Source of the DNA: Sulfurimonadaceae bacterium
Lineage (GTDB): Bacteria; Campylobacterota; Campylobacteria; Campylobacterales; Sulfurimonadaceae
Direction: 5' to 3'
Assembly: GCA_026193155.1 (NCBI GenBank)
Contig: JAPHSI010000243.1
Span: 1 to 5,064, forward strand
Length of the DNA: 5,064 nucleotides
Shown here: positions 1-5,064 of the stretch, one piece after another
How positions within the stretch are numbered: position 1 is the first letter of the stretch
Layout of the letters: every line of letters starts with the position of its first letter
Notes under the pieces: model-generated
Seen by the model: only the letters and a program-made list of their open reading frames with translations
Told to the model about the DNA's origin: nothing
The model's database searches: none
Position numbers and translations under genes: made by a program

Positions 1-965
1 ATAGCGTAATCGATAATCGTGAAGATTTAATCAATGGATGTTCGCAAGAATGCATGAAAGAATCTATAGATAAAATGCTAAAATCCGGTATTACAACTTT
101 TGGTGCAATATCTTCACATGCCATGGACTTGGAAGTTTGCGCAGATGCTAAACAAAATGTTGTATTTTTCAATGAACTTATAGGCTCTCAAGCAGCAGCA
201 GCTGATGCACTATACGGTGATTTTGTATCTAGATTAAATGCTTCAAAAAGTATAAAACGTGAAGGTTTTTATCCTGCAGTAGCTATACACTCTCCATATT
301 CAGTTCATCCTGTACTTATAAAAAAAGCTCTTGAACTTGTAAAAGATGAAAAACTAAAACTTACATCCCACTTCATGGAATCTAAGGCTGAGCGTGATTG
401 GCTTGACAAAAATGAAGGTGACTTTAAAGGTTTTTTTGAAAAACTCTTAAATCAAAATTCAGCTGTGTGTAGCAGTGATGAGTTCTTATCTTATTTTGAT
501 GATATTCCAACACTGTTTACTCATGCAGTTGAAACTAATGAAAATGAAAGAGAAAAGATTGCTAAAAATAATCATACTGTTATACATTGTCCTATTTCAA
601 ATAGACTATTAGGGAATAAAACACTAAATATAAAAGAGCTAAATAACAAAAAAATTAGATGGATTGTAGCAACTGATGGACTTAGTTCAAACTATACACT
701 TGATTTGTTTGAAGAGATGAAGATGTCACTTTTCATGCATCCATCCGCTCCGTTACTCGATTTTGCAAAACAACTATTAAAAAGTGTTACTAAAGATGCG
801 GCAGATGCATTAGGACTAAATACCGGTGAAATTAAAGAGGGGAAAAATGCAGATATGATTGTACTGGATTTAGATTCAGAACCTTCACCTGAACTTCCTA
901 TACATTTAATCTTACATAGATATAACATTTCAAAAGTTATAATTAACGGTAAAGAGGCTCTTTAA
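1..965 (+). CDS. mqnX: Aminofutalosine deaminase, COG0402 amidohydrolase (5'-truncated by window edge)
   Basis: Likely deaminates 6-amino-6-deoxyfutalosine to futalosine, a cytoplasmic step of the futalosine route to menaquinone. The frame is open from nt 3, before the first internal ATG at nt 54, so about 320 residues are visible and I estimate 85-90 N-terminal residues, including the HxH metal motif, are cut off. Visible amidohydrolase residues are the HFME motif (metal His at nt 369-371, acid/base Glu at 378-380), the FTHAVE His at 522-524, the HCPISN motif near 585-600, and the ATDGLSSN Asp at 675-677. The C-terminus carries the usual LGLNTGEIKEGKNADMIVLD segment that closes the beta-sandwich. 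The FGAISS and GDFVSRLN stretches resemble the Campylobacterota family. Family members are also annotated as chlorohydrolase, and an adenosine deaminase role has been proposed in Helicobacter, so the exact substrate is inferred. The stop codon overlaps that of the convergent cyclase gene. Confidence 0.85.
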   Translation, partial: SVIDNREDLINGCSQECMKESIDKMLKSGITTFGAISSHAMDLEVCADAKQNVVFFNELIGSQAAAADALYGDFVSRLNASKSIKREGFYPAVAIHSPYSVHPVLIKKALELVKDEKLKLTSHFMESKAERDWLDKNEGDFKGFFEKLLNQNSAVCSSDEFLSYFDDIPTLFTHAVETNENEREKIAKNNHTVIHCPISNRLLGNKTLNIKELNNKKIRWIVATDGLSSNYTLDLFEEMKMSLFMHPSAPLLDFAKQLLKSVTKDAADALGLNTGEIKEGKNADMIVLDLDSEPSPELPIHLILHRYNISKVIINGKEAL

Positions 966-2185
966 GAACACTCTTTATCATATATAACAAACTTATTACG
1001 TCCACTATTTTTAGCTTTGTACAACATTTCATCTGACAATGATATTAACTGTTCTTCATTAAAAGATTGATTAACCTTACATGACACTACACCAACTGAT
1101 ATAGTCAAATAACCATTAATCTCACTTCCTTTATGTTCTATATTTAATTTCAAAATACTATCACAAATTTTTTGAGCCATTTCAGAGCTATTATATATAT
1201 CACTATCACTCATTAAAACTCCAAATTCTTCTCCTCCAAGTCTAAAAACATAATCACTTGGTCTTTTAAAAATATTATTTAAATTATCAGCAACTTTTTT
1301 TAAAGCATTATCACCTTCAATATGTCCATAAGTATCATTATATTGTTTAAAGTAATCAATATCCAACATCATAAAAGTTAAATATTTTTTAGAACGTTTT
1401 GCTCGTTGAACTTCTTTTTCAAATATTAAATTAAAATAACGTCTATTATGAAGATTGGTTAATGAATCCGTATACGATGCATCTTCTAGTTTTTTGTTTG
1501 CACGTTTTAATTTTTTATGTGCTATTTCAAGTTCTGTTTGATCGTTTTGGATGCTTTTAAACACATAAAAAGATATAATCAACACTCCAAAAATAACAAT
1601 TAGCAGTACTAAACCAACTTCTTTAATTATAGATTCATATGTATTTAGAAAATTTTTTCTTTCATATTGAGCTATCTCTATCTCATAATTTATTAATTTT
1701 TTTATAGTTTGATGTATATGTTGAACTTTCTTTTCTAAAACAGGAATGGATACCTTCTCAAAATTTTTTCCATCTTCAGCATACTCAAGAAGTTTTTTAA
1801 AATATTTATTTGTATTATTTATCTCAAGAGACACATATTCTACATATTGTAATTCTTCATCTCTTTTAAAGTGACTCTCGTAACTATTCCATATTTTTTC
1901 AATTTTATGTAAAGAAGCTTTAATCTCAGAATATGCTTCATCAGAGCTAATTTCGGAAGCCTTCGCCCTAAATACCGTAGATGGTAGTTCACCATCATAT
2001 ATTTGAATTACTTCGCTTAGTTCAGTAACAGGGACTAATGAACCAAAGTACAATGAATCAATATTTTTTTTCATATGGTTTATATTTATAGTACCTATTA
2101 TAGCGATAACAATAAGACCTAGTGTTACCAATATGAACAAAAATAGTAATTTGCTTCTTAGTTTTAATGCTTCTATAAACTTCAT
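962..2185 (-). CDS. Membrane-bound diguanylate cyclase with periplasmic helical sensor domain
   Basis: A 407-residue GGDEF protein predicted to make cyclic di-GMP from two GTP at the inner membrane. Order: short cytoplasmic N-terminus, membrane helix about 13-33, periplasmic helical domain about 34-187 resembling the 4HB_MCP sensor fold, membrane helix about 188-209, a lysine-rich coiled coil about 212-236, then GGDEF 237-405. The cyclase looks active: DxLTxLxNRR at 240-249, metal Asp275 in LDIDYFK, substrate-binding Asn283 and Asp292, and GGEEF at 317-321. The RxxD inhibitory site (R308-D311) lies five residues before GGEEF, as in PleD, so product inhibition is expected. There is no EAL or HD-GYP domain. 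The ATG at 2185-2183 is the first possible start after an upstream in-frame stop. It has no recognisable Shine-Dalgarno sequence. The gene is divergent from the Crp/Fnr gene and convergent with the deaminase gene. The signal sensed is unknown; a link to nitrate respiration rests on location only. Confidence 0.93.
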   Translation of the reverse strand: MKFIEALKLRSKLLFLFILVTLGLIVIAIIGTININHMKKNIDSLYFGSLVPVTELSEVIQIYDGELPSTVFRAKASEISSDEAYSEIKASLHKIEKIWNSYESHFKRDEELQYVEYVSLEINNTNKYFKKLLEYAEDGKNFEKVSIPVLEKKVQHIHQTIKKLINYEIEIAQYERKNFLNTYESIIKEVGLVLLIVIFGVLIISFYVFKSIQNDQTELEIAHKKLKRANKKLEDASYTDSLTNLHNRRYFNLIFEKEVQRAKRSKKYLTFMMLDIDYFKQYNDTYGHIEGDNALKKVADNLNNIFKRPSDYVFRLGGEEFGVLMSDSDIYNSSEMAQKICDSILKLNIEHKGSEINGYLTISVGVVSCKVNQSFNEEQLISLSDEMLYKAKNSGRNKFVIYDKECS

Positions 2186-2188
2186 AAT

Positions 2189-2202
2189 TTGAGTTTAAGC
2201 AA
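2189..2202. promoter_or_regulatory. Candidate FNR-like operator in the divergent intergenic region
   Basis: The sequence TTGA-GTTTAA-GCAA matches seven of eight bases of the TTGA-N6-TCAA pattern bound by Crp/Fnr regulators with an E-x-x-S-R recognition helix. The neighbouring regulator has that helix. The site sits only 3 bp from the cyclase start codon and 31 bp from the regulator start, so it could serve autoregulation, shared control of both genes, or neither. In AT-rich DNA such a match can arise by chance. Confidence 0.3.
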
Positions 2203-2203
2203 C

Positions 2204-2212
2204 TGCTATACC
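2204..2212 (+). promoter_or_regulatory. Possible extended -10 promoter element for the Crp/Fnr gene
   Basis: TGC-TATACC reads as an extended -10 (TGn followed by a four-of-six match to TATAAT). It would start transcription near nt 2219 and leave a leader of about 15 nt. There is no convincing -35 box at normal spacing. If this promoter is used, the FNR-like site at 2189-2202 would lie in the -35 to -10 region, which would suggest repression. Other AT-rich hexamers nearby, such as TAGAAT at 2222-2227, are alternatives. Confidence 0.25.
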
Positions 2213-2233
2213 ATTAAGTGATAGAATAATGCC

Positions 2234-2923
2234 ATGATTCAATCAGAACTTGAGAATAAACTTCAGTATATAAAGAATTTGTCGTTTTTTAAAAGCCTAA
2301 ATAATGGGCAAATTAAAAATATTTCTAATATATCTATTGTAAAAACATACCCGAAGAATTCTATTCTTTATTATGAAAATGATACTAAGAATAAAGTATA
2401 TTTTTTACTTAGCGGATTATTAAAAGTTTATAAAATAGATAAATATGAAAATGAAATTTTTCTTTATCATATATATGAAAACCATATGATATCGGAGTTA
2501 ACAACTATAGAAAACGATACTATTTACTGTTTTTCAAATACGGAGTTTGTAGAAGATAGTGTTATATTAGAAATAGATTACGATAAATTTAGAAATGATT
2601 TTTTATCCAATGGGCTTTTAAATCATGAGTTTATACGTGAAATACTTCAAAAAAATTCTCAACTTCACTGTATCGTAAATAGGGAATTAGTATTTGATGC
2701 AACTGCAAAAGTTGCTTTTATGCTACATGATGATTTAAAAATATTTAACTCAAAAAAACGCCATGAAGTTTCTTTTATGCTTCACATTCAACCTGAAACA
2801 TTGTCGCGTGTATTGAAAAAACTATCAAGGAATTTAATTATAGAGATAGAAAACTCAAAAGTTATTATAAAAAATGAAAATGCCCTAAAGAGAATTTATA
2901 TGGGGGATATAGTAGATGGCTAA
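2234..2923 (+). CDS. Crp/Fnr-family transcriptional regulator, possibly Nss-like
   Basis: A 229-residue protein of normal family length. It has a cyclic-nucleotide-binding-type beta-barrel at about 17-120 (LLSGLLKVYK at 58-67), a dimerisation helix about 125-152, and a C-terminal winged helix about 153-229. The recognition helix around 186-197 has P-E-T-L-S-R, the E-x-x-S-R arrangement with which FNR reads TTGA half sites, rather than the R-E-x-x-x-R of CRP. Only two cysteines are present (99 and 146) and none near the N-terminus, so it cannot carry an FNR-type [4Fe-4S] cluster. This recalls the NssR/Nss regulators of nitrate and nitrosative responses in Campylobacter and Wolinella, but that assignment is inference. 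The ATG at 2234 gives a normal N-terminus, although no clear Shine-Dalgarno sequence precedes it. The stop lies inside the next gene (8-nt overlap), so the two are probably translated together. Targets may include the nap operon downstream. Confidence 0.85.
   Translation: MIQSELENKLQYIKNLSFFKSLNNGQIKNISNISIVKTYPKNSILYYENDTKNKVYFLLSGLLKVYKIDKYENEIFLYHIYENHMISELTTIENDTIYCFSNTEFVEDSVILEIDYDKFRNDFLSNGLLNHEFIREILQKNSQLHCIVNRELVFDATAKVAFMLHDDLKIFNSKKRHEVSFMLHIQPETLSRVLKKLSRNLIIEIENSKVIIKNENALKRIYMGDIVDG
2902..2907 (+). promoter_or_regulatory. Ribosome binding site of the sensor gene, inside the regulator gene
   Basis: GGGGGA lies 8 nt before the ATG at 2916 and within the last codons of the regulator. 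It is the only G-rich stretch in the neighbourhood and supports the ATG that overlaps the regulator stop. Confidence 0.5.
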
Positions 2924-3911
2924 GAAAACAAAAATAAGTACTAAAATAAAGGTTCTTGGTGCATTACTAATGTTATTGGTTGCAGCTATTGTTTCTACTA
3001 CTATTTTTTTAAACAACCAAACATCTAAAGATGCACTGATTGTAAATATAGTCGGCAAACAAAGAATGCTAACTCAAAAAATGGCAAAAAATATTTTTTA
3101 TATACATTATACTGGAAGTAAAGACTTTTATGAACTAAATTCAGCAATCGATGAATTTATAAATGGTTTAAGTACACTACAGCACGGAGATAAATCACGT
3201 GGAATTTCTGGTGTACCTACACTTAAAATATCAAATCAGCTTTTTGAAGTGAAAAAATTGTGGCAAAATTATTACGAAGATATTCAAAATTTTAAAATAT
3301 TAAGTACAAATCCAAAAAGTGCATTTTCTGATAGTGAATTAAATGGGGTTGTCTTACATATATATAAAACAAATCCTATCTTGCTTGAAAATGTTGACAA
3401 ACTTGTTACTTTTTATACCAATCATTCAGAAGACAAAATTAATAATATAAAGATTACGCAATACATATTTTTATTTGTTTTTGTATTAATACTTATATAC
3501 TCATTATTACAACTTCGCTTGATTGAATCTCATGTAGACAGTTTTATGAATTATTATAAAAAGCTTATTAGCGGCGGTGATATATCAAACCTCGAACCTA
3601 TGCATTTTGAAGATGAAAATGAAGAAGAGATTGTAGAAGTTAGTCAAACAATAAACTGCTTTATTGAGAAAATAAACTCCGCTATGGCTTACTCTAACGA
3701 GGCTAGTAAAAAACTAGAGAATCTAACTGAAGAATTTGATTCTATAATAGATGCAATGGGAGATTCAGCACTTAATTCAAATGAATTTTATGATTCTGAA
3801 GATATGATGATTGAATCATCTGAAGAGCTTATAAACTCTACTAGAAAATTGCAGAAGCTAAAAGACGAACTTGAGAAACTTACACTGGCGTGCAAACCAA
3901 ATATTAACTAA
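2916..3911 (+). CDS. Membrane sensor with NarX/PilJ-like P-box and no output domain
   Basis: A 331-residue inner-membrane protein. Membrane helices lie at about 11-32 and 181-200, enclosing a periplasmic helical domain of about 148 residues. Its first helix has NIVGKQRMLTQKMAKN at 44-59, the motif of the PilJ N-terminal domain (PF13675 type) and related to the P-box of the nitrate sensors NarX and NarQ. Arg50 aligns with the nitrate-contacting arginine of NarX, and Lys55 falls at a second basic position. After the second helix comes a degenerate HAMP-like linker at about 201-256 (GGDISNLEP, then an acidic EEEIVEVSQTIN stretch), followed by an acidic coiled-coil tail to 331. There is no histidine kinase, methyl-accepting, GGDEF or helix-turn-helix domain. 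The 116 bp after the stop are too short to hide a lost output, so this is not a broken chemoreceptor. It overlaps the Crp/Fnr gene by 8 nt and precedes napA. A nitrate- or nitrite-sensing role is inferred. Confidence 0.8.
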   Translation: MAKKTKISTKIKVLGALLMLLVAAIVSTTIFLNNQTSKDALIVNIVGKQRMLTQKMAKNIFYIHYTGSKDFYELNSAIDEFINGLSTLQHGDKSRGISGVPTLKISNQLFEVKKLWQNYYEDIQNFKILSTNPKSAFSDSELNGVVLHIYKTNPILLENVDKLVTFYTNHSEDKINNIKITQYIFLFVFVLILIYSLLQLRLIESHVDSFMNYYKKLISGGDISNLEPMHFEDENEEEIVEVSQTINCFIEKINSAMAYSNEASKKLENLTEEFDSIIDAMGDSALNSNEFYDSEDMMIESSEELINSTRKLQKLKDELEKLTLACKPNIN

Positions 3912-3935
3912 ATATTAAATTTTAAATATAATTTC

Positions 3936-3949
3936 TTGACGCAGGTCAT
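3936..3949. promoter_or_regulatory. Candidate Crp/Fnr-type operator upstream of napA
   Basis: TTGAC-GCAG-GTCAT contains the perfect palindrome TGAC-N4-GTCA and matches seven of eight bases of TTGA-N6-TCAA. It is centred between 3942 and 3943. If the -10 is TAACAT at 3972-3977, transcription would begin near 3984 and the site would be centred at -41.5, the standard position for activation by FNR-like proteins. The recognition helix of the regulator encoded upstream is of the type expected to bind TTGA half sites. Binding itself is inferred. Confidence 0.5.
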
Positions 3950-3971
3950 AGAATTATTTTTTTCGCACAGA

Positions 3972-3982
3972 TAACATATGAT
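3972..3982 (+). promoter_or_regulatory. Candidate napA -10 region
   Basis: Two adjacent hexamers could act as the -10: TAACAT (3972-3977) or TATGAT (3977-3982). TATGAT is the better sigma-70 match, while TAACAT places the upstream palindrome at exactly -41.5. No good -35 hexamer stands 16-18 bp upstream; that stretch is AT-rich and includes T7 at 3957-3963. This fits an activator-dependent promoter. The leader before napA would be about 39-44 nt. Confidence 0.35.
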
Positions 3983-4005
3983 TTGTTAAAGGACACATTA
4001 ACAAA
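3982..4005. repeat. Perfect 8-bp inverted repeat in the napA leader
   Basis: TTTGTTAA (3982-3989) and TTAACAAA (3998-4005) are exact reverse complements separated by the 8-nt spacer AGGACACA. The element lies between the probable -10 and the ribosome binding site. It could be an operator for a dimeric regulator or a weak AU-rich hairpin in the mRNA leader. A third copy of the core, TAACA at 3972-3976, could pair with the middle arm TGTTA (3984-3988) instead. Confidence 0.6.
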
Positions 4006-4017
4006 AAATTATCTTAT

Positions 4018-4023
4018 AGGAGA
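4018..4023 (+). promoter_or_regulatory. napA ribosome binding site
   Basis: AGGAGA ends 4 nt before the napA ATG. It is the strongest Shine-Dalgarno sequence in the window and fixes the napA start. Confidence 0.85.
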
Positions 4024-4027
4024 AAAT

Positions 4028-5064
4028 ATGTCACTATCAAGAAGAGAATTTCTTAAAAGTTCAGCAGCAGCATCTGCAGCGGCAGCTGTTGGTATGAGTG
4101 TACCGGCAGAGCTAGAAGCAGCAGCAAGCAATGCTCAGAGCGATTGGAGATGGGACAAGGCAGCTTGTCGTTTCTGTGGTACTGGTTGTGGTATCATGAT
4201 GGCTACAAAAAACGGTAAAATTGTTGCCGTTAAAGGAGACCCTGCGGCTCCGGTAAATCGTGGTCTTAACTGTATTAAAGGTTACTTTAATGCTAAGATT
4301 ATGTATGGTGCGGACAGACTTACTAAACCTTTATTAAGAGTTGATTCAAACGGTAACTTTGATAAAAAAGGTAACTTTGCTCCAGTTAGTTGGGAAAGAG
4401 CTTTTGATGAAATGGAGAAAAACATCAAAAAAGCACTTAAAGCAAGTGGACCAGAAGGTGTTGGTATTTTTGCATCTGGTCAATATACTATTATGGAAGG
4501 TTATGCAGCTCAAAAAGTTATGAAAGCTGGTTTCCGTTCAAACGCAATCGATCCAAATGCACGTCACTGTATGGCATCTGCGGTTGTTGGTTTTTATCAA
4601 ACATTTGGTGTTGATGAACCTTCTGGTTGTTACGATGATATCGAGCTTACAGATACTGTTGTAGCATGGGGTTCAAACATGGCAGAAATGCACCCTATTT
4701 TATGGTCTCGTGTTACTGATAGAAAACTATCAGATCCAGAGCGTGTAAAAGTTGTATCTATTCAAACTTATACTCACCGTACATCAGATTTAGCTGATAT
4801 TGAAATTATTTTTTCACCAAATACTGACTTAGCTCTATGGAACTATGTTGCTCGTGAAATCGTAATGAGAGACGAAGCTGAAGGTATTATTGATTGGGAT
4901 TTTGTTAAAAAACATATGATTTTCGCAGCTGGTCCGGTAAATATCGGTTACGGTATGAGAAGAGCTAATGAGAAATCAATTAAAGATGGTAAATATAATG
5001 CTAAAGAAATGGAAATCATCAATAAAGAGATGACTACTACTGTTTCTGAAAAAGAAGGACCTGC
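4028..5064 (+). CDS. napA: Periplasmic nitrate reductase catalytic subunit NapA (3'-truncated by window edge)
   Basis: Catalyses two-electron reduction of nitrate to nitrite in the periplasm, using a Mo-bis-MGD cofactor and one [4Fe-4S] cluster. Of an expected 920-950 residues, 345 codons are in the window. The N-terminus has a twin-arginine signal (SRREFLK at 4-10, then an alanine-rich stretch), so the folded, cofactor-loaded enzyme is exported by Tat. The cluster motif is C47-x2-C50-x3-C54 with C82 in NCIKG. Cys181 in ARHCMASA is the expected molybdenum ligand, which separates NapA from NarG (Asp ligand). AWGSNMAEMHP and the QTYTHRTSDLAD region match NapA-type cofactor-binding segments. The ATG at 4028 follows a strong ribosome binding site and starts the Tat motif at once. 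No napD or napF precedes it, which fits the Campylobacterota order napA-napG-napH-napB-napF-napL-napD; the rest should follow beyond the window. The sequence is visibly less AT-rich than the regulatory genes upstream. Confidence 0.97.
   Translation, partial: MSLSRREFLKSSAAASAAAAVGMSVPAELEAAASNAQSDWRWDKAACRFCGTGCGIMMATKNGKIVAVKGDPAAPVNRGLNCIKGYFNAKIMYGADRLTKPLLRVDSNGNFDKKGNFAPVSWERAFDEMEKNIKKALKASGPEGVGIFASGQYTIMEGYAAQKVMKAGFRSNAIDPNARHCMASAVVGFYQTFGVDEPSGCYDDIELTDTVVAWGSNMAEMHPILWSRVTDRKLSDPERVKVVSIQTYTHRTSDLADIEIIFSPNTDLALWNYVAREIVMRDEAEGIIDWDFVKKHMIFAAGPVNIGYGMRRANEKSIKDGKYNAKEMEIINKEMTTTVSEKEGP

Noticed and set aside
692..928. 78-codon open frame on the minus strand
   Set aside because: It lies wholly antisense to the conserved C-terminal part of the deaminase and resembles no protein family I recognise.
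54..965. Deaminase starting at the ATG at nt 54
   Set aside because: The frame stays open to the window start and the preceding residues (SVIDNREDLINGCSQEC) continue the family sequence, so this ATG is internal.
2229..2231. Alternative ATG just before the regulator start
   Set aside because: It is in another frame and reaches a stop after two codons.
2234..2923. True oxygen-sensing FNR or cAMP-binding CRP
   Set aside because: There are no N-terminal cysteines for a [4Fe-4S] cluster, and I do not recognise a CRP-type cAMP-binding signature; the recognition helix is E-x-x-S-R, not that of CRP.
3936..3963. Intrinsic terminator for the sensor gene: TGAC-GCAG-GTCA stem followed by T7
   Set aside because: The stem is only 4 bp and the T-run begins 9 nt after it. 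The palindrome is better explained as an operator, so readthrough into napA is possible.
3912..4027. Lost methyl-accepting domain of the sensor gene after a frameshift
   Set aside because: Only 116 bp separate the stop from napA. The stretch is AT-rich non-coding sequence with no coiled-coil or signalling-domain residues in any frame.
4341..4523. 60-codon open frame on the plus strand
   Set aside because: It is a shifted frame inside napA, whose own frame is continuous and carries NapA motifs throughout.

Overview
The window looks like chromosomal DNA of a nitrate-respiring member of the Campylobacterota (Epsilonproteobacteria), most like Sulfurimonas and its relatives. The grounds are the AT-rich sequence, a COG0402-type aminofutalosine deaminase of the kind used for menaquinone synthesis in this group, and a Tat-exported periplasmic nitrate reductase (NapA) with no napD or napF in front of it. 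In this phylum napA usually opens the nap operon. The genus is inferred from recalled protein similarity, not from a search.

Layout: (1) nt 1-965, plus strand: 3' part of an aminofutalosine deaminase gene whose N-terminus lies outside the window. (2) nt 962-2185, minus strand: a complete membrane-bound diguanylate cyclase with a periplasmic helical sensor domain and intact catalytic and inhibitory sites. Its stop codon interlocks with that of gene 1. (3) A 48-bp divergent intergenic region with an imperfect FNR-like site. (4) nt 2234-2923, plus strand: a Crp/Fnr-family regulator without FNR-type iron-sulfur cysteines but with an FNR-type recognition helix. (5) nt 2916-3911, plus strand, overlapping the regulator by 8 nt: a membrane sensor with a NarX/PilJ-like P-box and no kinase, methyl-accepting or cyclase output. 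(6) A 116-bp regulatory region with two palindromes. (7) nt 4028 to the window end, plus strand: the first 345 codons of napA with Tat signal, [4Fe-4S] cysteines and the molybdenum-ligand cysteine.

The most interesting proposal is that genes 4 and 5 form a nitrate/nitrite (or nitrosative) response module for the nap operon. An FNR-like DNA-binding protein is translationally coupled to a membrane protein whose periplasmic domain belongs to the class that senses nitrate in NarX, NarQ and McpN. The region before napA carries a TTGAC-N4-GTCAT palindrome that fits the regulator's recognition helix, and a separate perfect 8-bp inverted repeat lies between that site and the napA ribosome binding site. 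How the sensor would signal without an output domain is unknown. The link to menaquinone synthesis is functional only: Nap receives electrons from the menaquinol pool. I see no RNA genes, mobile elements or CRISPR arrays.
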